From contig CAPNDH010000011.1 of NCBI GenBank assembly GCA_948664205.1, forward strand, positions 21,851 to 32,826: 10,976 bases of DNA. The letters run 5' to 3'. The notes under the pieces were generated by a model, which saw only the letters and a list, made by a program, of their open reading frames with translations, did not search any database and had not been told where the DNA came from. Shown here one piece after another: positions 7,052 to 10,976 of this stretch; within the stretch, counting starts at the first letter, position 1; each line of letters begins with the position of its first letter. The position numbers and the translations under genes are program-made. The stretch comes from an uncultured Clostridia bacterium. GTDB taxonomy: Bacteria; Bacillota; Clostridia; TANB77; CAG-508.

Positions 7052-8182
7052 ATGAGAGTTATTATTGCTGCAGCAGGAACAGCTGGACATATAAATCCAG
7101 GACTTGCGATTGCAAATAAAATAAGGGAAGAAGAGAAAGACTCAAAAATTATTTTTATAGGAACAACAAGAGGACTAGAAAATGACTTAGTACCAAGAGC
7201 TGGATATGAATTAAAAACAATTGAGGCATATGGACTTAGCAAAAAAATATCAATAGAAAATATTAAGAAAATGTATAAAACGTTTAAAGGATATGGTGAG
7301 TCAAAAAAAATAATAAAAGAATTTAAACCAGATGTAGTAATAGGTACAGGAGGATATATCTGTGGAGCTACAATTTCTGCTGCTCATAGTTTAGGAATAC
7401 CTACTGTATTACATGAAAGTAACGCATTTCCAGGTAAAGCTGTGAAAATGCTTGCAAAAAAAACAGATACAATCCTAGTATCTTTTAAAGATGCTAAAGA
7501 CAGAATAAAGAAAGCAAAAAACATAGTCTTTACAGGAACACCTGTTAAAATAATTAAAAAAAGTTATAATTTGAGTGAAAAAGAAAAAATAATAAAGAAC
7601 TCTGGGCTTAGTAAAGACAAACCAATAGTTTTGATTTTTGGTGGAAGCCAAGGAGCACAAAAAATTAATGAAGCAATATTAGGAATATTAGAAAATAAAT
7701 TAAATAATAAATATCAAATAATATGGGCTACTGGGCCAAAACAATATGATGTTATTAAAGAAAAATTACAAGATAGAAATATTAGTATAAATAATATTGA
7801 AAATGCAAAAATAATTCCATATATATATAATATGGAAGAAATTATGAATGTTTCAAATTTAATTGTATCAAGAAGTGGAGCAATGACAATAACAGAAATA
7901 TCTAATTTAGGAAAGCCTTCTATATTAATTCCACTACCTAATGTAAGTGGAAATCATCAATTATATAATGCAAAAGTTTTAGAAAACATAGGAGCAGCAA
8001 AAATAATTTTAAATGATGAATTAGAATATAAAAAATTAAATACATATATTGAAGAAATATTATTAAACAAAAATATAGAAAGACAAATGTCAATAAATGC
8101 ATTAAAAGTTTCAACAAATAATGTAGAAGCTAAAATATATGAAGAAATATTAAAGGTATTTAAGGAGAAGAAAAATGTATAA
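7052..8182 (+). CDS. murG: UDP-GlcNAc:lipid I N-acetylglucosaminyltransferase (MurG)
   Basis: Peripheral membrane GT-B glycosyltransferase that adds GlcNAc to lipid I, giving lipid II. AGGAG at 7041-7045 sits 6 bases before ATG. The 376 residues are close to family length. N-domain: a glycine-rich acceptor loop AAAGTAGHINP (6-16) with the conserved His13, GTGGY (98-102) and HESNAFPG (121-128). C-domain, which binds UDP-GlcNAc: FGGSQGAQKIN (196-206), RSGAMTITE (274-282, with the donor-binding glutamate E282) and GNHQLYNA (300-307). The first glycine loop reads AGTAGH rather than the usual GGTGGH, two Gly-to-Ala changes that look tolerable but are unusual. The gene follows ftsW closely, and its last codons overlap the start of the kinase gene by 8 bases, suggesting translational coupling. 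Confidence 0.93.
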   Translation: MRVIIAAAGTAGHINPGLAIANKIREEEKDSKIIFIGTTRGLENDLVPRAGYELKTIEAYGLSKKISIENIKKMYKTFKGYGESKKIIKEFKPDVVIGTGGYICGATISAAHSLGIPTVLHESNAFPGKAVKMLAKKTDTILVSFKDAKDRIKKAKNIVFTGTPVKIIKKSYNLSEKEKIIKNSGLSKDKPIVLIFGGSQGAQKINEAILGILENKLNNKYQIIWATGPKQYDVIKEKLQDRNISINNIENAKIIPYIYNMEEIMNVSNLIVSRSGAMTITEISNLGKPSILIPLPNVSGNHQLYNAKVLENIGAAKIILNDELEYKKLNTYIEEILLNKNIERQMSINALKVSTNNVEAKIYEEILKVFKEKKNV

Positions 8183-9524
8183 AAACGTAAAAACAAAAAT
8201 AATATTGATTTCAGTTATAACAAGTTTAATATTAATAGGAAGTTTAAGCTTTTTATATTTAAATTCTATAAGCAAGATTCAAGATAGTATAAATTTAGAT
8301 AATAGTACTTTGGAGCTTGCTAAAAATGTGAAATATATCCTTTTAAATGCAAGAATATCAGTAGTTACTATAATAGTTTTATTTATATTAATTACTATTC
8401 TAATAGTAGCATTTTTAGCAAGATTTGTAATATGCCCTAAAAATAAATATATAAGAGGGGATGAAAGAACTGAATTAAAAGATAAACTTAATGAAGTTTC
8501 ATCAAGAAAAAATCAAATAGAAACTATTTTATTGCATATGACAGATGGCATAATTGCTTTTAATATGGAAGGAGAAATAATATTAATAAATCCAGCAGCA
8601 AAGAAGTTTTTAAGTATTAGCCCAGAAGATAATGGCTTTTATGATATTTTTGGTAAGTTCAATTTAGATATAAATATGGAAAAGGTAATTTATTTAGAAA
8701 ACTGGACGTCAACAGAACAAGTGATACAAGTAGATGATATATATGTAAAAGTTTTATTTGCGCCTTTTAAAAATGAAGAAGATAGACCAGATGGAGTAAT
8801 TGCAGTTATTCAAGATATAACAGAACATGTAAAGCTAGATAATATGCAAAAAGAATTAGTTGCTGATGTATCACATGAATTAAAGACCCCAATTACATCT
8901 ATTATGGGGTATGCAGATACATTATTAGAGGGAGGTTATGATACAGAAACACAAGAAAAATTTTTAAATGTAATTGCTTCAGAATCTAGAAGAATGGCAA
9001 GGCTAGTAACAGATTTATTAACACTTTCTAGATACGATAATAATAAGAAAAAAACTCAAAAAGAATCATTTGATTTAGGAGAACTAGTAAAAAGATGCCA
9101 AGAAAAACTTGCAATAGAAATAAAGAAAAAGGGGCATAGTGTTAATTGTTTTGTAACTGCAGATGTTCCGCTAGTGTATGCTGATAAAGATGATATTGAA
9201 CGAGTTGTATTAAATATTTTAACAAATAGCATTAAATACACACATGATAATGGTGAAATAAAAATTTATGTAGGTTTCGTTTATAATGATGCTTATATAA
9301 AAATATTTGATAATGGTATTGGTATACCAGAAGAAGATTTATCGAGAATTTTCGAGAGATTCTACAGAGTTGATAAAGCTCGTACTAGAGAAATGGGAGG
9401 TACTGGATTAGGATTATCTATTGCAAAAGAAATTTTAGATAAAAATGGTGGTAGCATTGATATTAAGAGTAAGGTTGGAGAAGGCACAGAAGTAGTTATA
9501 AGAATTCCTACAAAACAAAGTTAA
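8175..9524 (+). CDS. Membrane sensor histidine kinase, WalK/PhoR-like (PAS-HisKA-HATPase)
   Basis: The 449-residue product has two membrane helices (about 7-29 and 62-83) around a short extracytoplasmic loop of about 30 residues, a degenerate HAMP-like linker (about 84-115) and a PAS domain (about 115-215). The HisKA domain has H-box VSHELKTPI with phospho-acceptor H234. The catalytic ATPase domain shows N-box NILTNSIKYT (N347, N351), G1 DNGIGIP (379-385), F-box FERFYRVD and G2 GGTGLGLSI (408-416). All catalytic boxes are intact, so it should be active. The small outer loop suggests it senses signals in the membrane or through PAS. AAGGAG at 8162-8167 supports the ATG at 8175, inside the end of murG. 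No response regulator gene follows; a terminator does. Its place after murG suggests cell-envelope control, which is inference. Confidence 0.9.
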   Translation: MYKNVKTKIILISVITSLILIGSLSFLYLNSISKIQDSINLDNSTLELAKNVKYILLNARISVVTIIVLFILITILIVAFLARFVICPKNKYIRGDERTELKDKLNEVSSRKNQIETILLHMTDGIIAFNMEGEIILINPAAKKFLSISPEDNGFYDIFGKFNLDINMEKVIYLENWTSTEQVIQVDDIYVKVLFAPFKNEEDRPDGVIAVIQDITEHVKLDNMQKELVADVSHELKTPITSIMGYADTLLEGGYDTETQEKFLNVIASESRRMARLVTDLLTLSRYDNNKKKTQKESFDLGELVKRCQEKLAIEIKKKGHSVNCFVTADVPLVYADKDDIERVVLNILTNSIKYTHDNGEIKIYVGFVYNDAYIKIFDNGIGIPEEDLSRIFERFYRVDKARTREMGGTGLGLSIAKEILDKNGGSIDIKSKVGEGTEVVIRIPTKQS

Positions 9525-9530
9525 GAAATA

Positions 9531-9577
9531 AAGTAATAATTATCAAGTAATTACAGGATAATTATTATTTTATTTTT
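9531..9577 (+). terminator. Intrinsic terminator of the murE-to-kinase operon
   Basis: A 14-position stem (AAGTAATAATTATC at 9531-9544 with GATAATTATTATTT at 9557-9570, one G-U pair, 12-nt loop) runs into a T-rich tract, starting 7 bases after the kinase stop codon. Confidence 0.8.
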
Positions 9578-9627
9578 AGTAATAATTTTCCTAATGAAAA
9601 AAGTCTGAAAAAGTTTAAAAAAATGTA

Positions 9628-9656
9628 TTGACATAGCAACTACAATATGTTATTCT
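9628..9656 (+). promoter_or_regulatory. rrn promoter P1
   Basis: TTGACA (9628-9633), 17-base spacer, TATTCT (9651-9656). An A-rich block (AAAAAGTTTAAAAAAATG) lies directly upstream like an UP element. The three promoters here share the pattern A-tract, T/C-rich step, A-tract, TATTGACA. Confidence 0.75.
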
Positions 9657-9705
9657 AAGTAAAGACTTAGTTGAGAGATAAAATAAAAAATATTTTAAAA
9701 ATCTA

Positions 9706-9735
9706 TTGACAAGAGTCGACAGAATGTGTTATTAT
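9706..9735 (+). promoter_or_regulatory. rrn promoter P2
   Basis: TTGACA (9706-9711), 18-base spacer, TATTAT (9730-9735), again behind an A/T-tract (AAAATATTTTAAAAATC). It is a diverged copy of P1. The start site should be near 9741. Confidence 0.75.
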
Positions 9736-9740
9736 AAATA

Positions 9741-9830
9741 AGAACTTTGTTGAAAGAATAAAAAGTCAACAAATGAATTAGTAATAAAATTGAGCAAAAA
9801 TAATAAACTTTAATTACTAATTTTTATTTT
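9741..9830 (+). ncRNA. Candidate short RNA or attenuated leader ending before promoter P3
   Basis: A transcript from P2 would first fold an 8-bp perfect hairpin (TTTGTTGA at 9746-9753 with TCAACAAA at 9766-9773). It then forms a 10-bp perfect stem (AATTAGTAAT at 9776-9785 with ATTACTAATT at 9813-9822) followed at once by TTTTTATTTT-like sequence, the form of an intrinsic terminator. The second hairpin has a long 27-nt loop and no G-C-rich base, so it may be weak. If it works, P1 and P2 would yield RNAs of roughly 90-170 nt instead of rRNA, unless antitermination acts. No coding frame of note is seen. Confidence 0.4.
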
Positions 9831-9864
9831 GACAAAAAAAAATTAAAAAACTTTCAAAAAAGTA

Positions 9865-9894
9865 TTGACAAAGTTTCGAAATTTATAGTATAAT
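9865..9894 (+). promoter_or_regulatory. rrn promoter P3 (proximal, main candidate for rRNA synthesis)
   Basis: TTGACA (9865-9870), 18-base spacer and a perfect TATAAT (9889-9894), preceded by AAAAAACTTTCAAAAAAG as an UP-like element. It has the best -10 of the three and is the nearest to 16S. The predicted start is near 9901, directly before a GTTCC/GGAAC hairpin. Confidence 0.85.
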
Positions 9895-9900
9895 AAGTTT

Positions 9901-10238
9901 CGTTCCATACAAAGAGGAACAAAAAGTACATTGAAAAGTAAACAGTAAATCCTTTAGAGAATAAACCGAAGCGGTATAAGGAACGTAAAATTCTAACGAA
10001 TTTTACGCTAGTTATCTCTAAGAAATCAAAGATTTCAAGAGCTAACGTCGAGTACCGAATAAGTAATTTTTTAAAAAATAAAAATAAGGAAAGTAGAAAT
10101 CTAACGATTTCTACATAAGTTATTTGTAACAAGCTAAAACTTGAACAACTAACTTAAAAAATCAAGAAGTTTTAAGAGCTTGATAAAACACTTAAGTTTA
10201 GATTTATAACATTCGAAAGAATGAAATATAAATACCAC
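9901..10238 (+). other. rRNA operon leader with several hairpins
   Basis: The 5' leader of the pre-rRNA has no ORF with start signals. Hairpins visible: GTTCC/GGAAC (9902-9920); a 7-bp stem TTAGAGA/TCTCTAA (9954-9960 with 10015-10021) enclosing ACCG-AAG-CGGT and a perfect 10-bp hairpin with loop TAAC (9984-10007); GAAATC/GATTTC (10022-10036); a 9-bp hairpin with the same TAAC loop (10093-10114); AAGCT-AAAACTT paired with AAGTTTT-(AAG)-AGCTT (10131-10181); and CATTC-GAAA-GAATG (10210-10223). Such leaders carry antitermination and RNase processing signals. The far-side partner of the 16S processing stem would lie beyond this window. Confidence 0.75.
9928..9943 (+). promoter_or_regulatory. boxA-like antitermination site in the rrn leader
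   Basis: ACATTGAAAAGTAAACA lies about 27 bases after the predicted P3 start. It resembles the Gram-positive boxA form (CTTTGAAAACT...) bound by NusB/NusE. The match is approximate and judged by eye. Confidence 0.4.

Positions 10239-10976
<738 letters not shown>

Larger units (their letters stand above)
9622..9768 (+). repeat. Tandem duplication of a promoter unit, period about 78 bp
   Basis: The segment around the first promoter (from TATTGACA at 9626 to about 9690) is repeated 78 bases later (from 9704). Both copies share TATTGACA, a GAAT/CAAT-ATG-TTATT run across the -10 and downstream blocks of the form GACTTAGTTGAGAGAT versus GAACTTTGTTGAAAGA. Small gaps are needed to align them. The copies have diverged but clearly share an origin. 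Confidence 0.6.

Noticed and set aside
9829..9857. A further TTGACA at 9829-9834 as a fourth rrn promoter
   Set aside because: No -10-like hexamer occurs at 16-18 bases; the corresponding position reads TTTCAA. It is more likely part of the terminator T-tract and P3 upstream region.

Overview
The window comes from a very AT-rich, Gram-positive-type bacterium of the class Clostridia. Coding is dominated by AGA arginine codons and A/T-ending codons, ribosome binding sites are strong (AGGAGG, AAAGGAG), and MurE carries the DNPR signature of meso-diaminopimelate addition. The partial 16S rRNA at the right end has a Clostridia-like character. I suspect an uncultured gut Clostridia lineage, but the genus cannot be fixed by eye.

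Layout. (1) 2-2050 (+) is the 3' part of a large surface protein with MucBP-like repeats, a DUF11-type domain and a von Willebrand A domain. It ends at a bidirectional terminator. (2) 2077-2874 (-) holds two convergent monocistronic genes: a 175-aa single-pass membrane protein and, upstream, a 54-aa small protein. The small gene has a consensus promoter (TTGACA-17-TATAAT), a strong RBS and its own terminator. (3) 2875-3281 is a divergent AT-rich intergenic region with promoters on both strands. (4) 3282-9524 (+) is a peptidoglycan and division operon: murE, mraY, ftsW, murG, then a WalK/PhoR-like sensor histidine kinase that overlaps murG by 8 bp and is followed by a terminator. (5) 9525-10238 is a ribosomal RNA promoter and leader region with three sigma-A-type promoters and many hairpins. 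(6) From 10239 to the window end is the 5' half of a 16S rRNA gene.

How the genes work together. MurE adds meso-DAP to UDP-MurNAc-dipeptide. MraY moves the finished MurNAc-pentapeptide to undecaprenyl phosphate (lipid I). MurG adds GlcNAc (lipid II). FtsW polymerises lipid II at the septum. murF and murD, often found in such clusters, are not between these genes. The kinase is cotranscribed without a response regulator and could report on envelope state.

Most noteworthy points: a one-base frameshift in ftsW just before the conserved GGTAL segment; the strongly promoted 54-aa gene; a structured, compositionally odd spacer between murE and mraY; a duplicated rrn promoter unit followed by a terminator-like hairpin before the third promoter, which could yield a short RNA; and twin hairpins with identical UAAC loops in the rrn leader. 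I saw no CRISPR array, transposase, tRNA gene or recognisable defence system.
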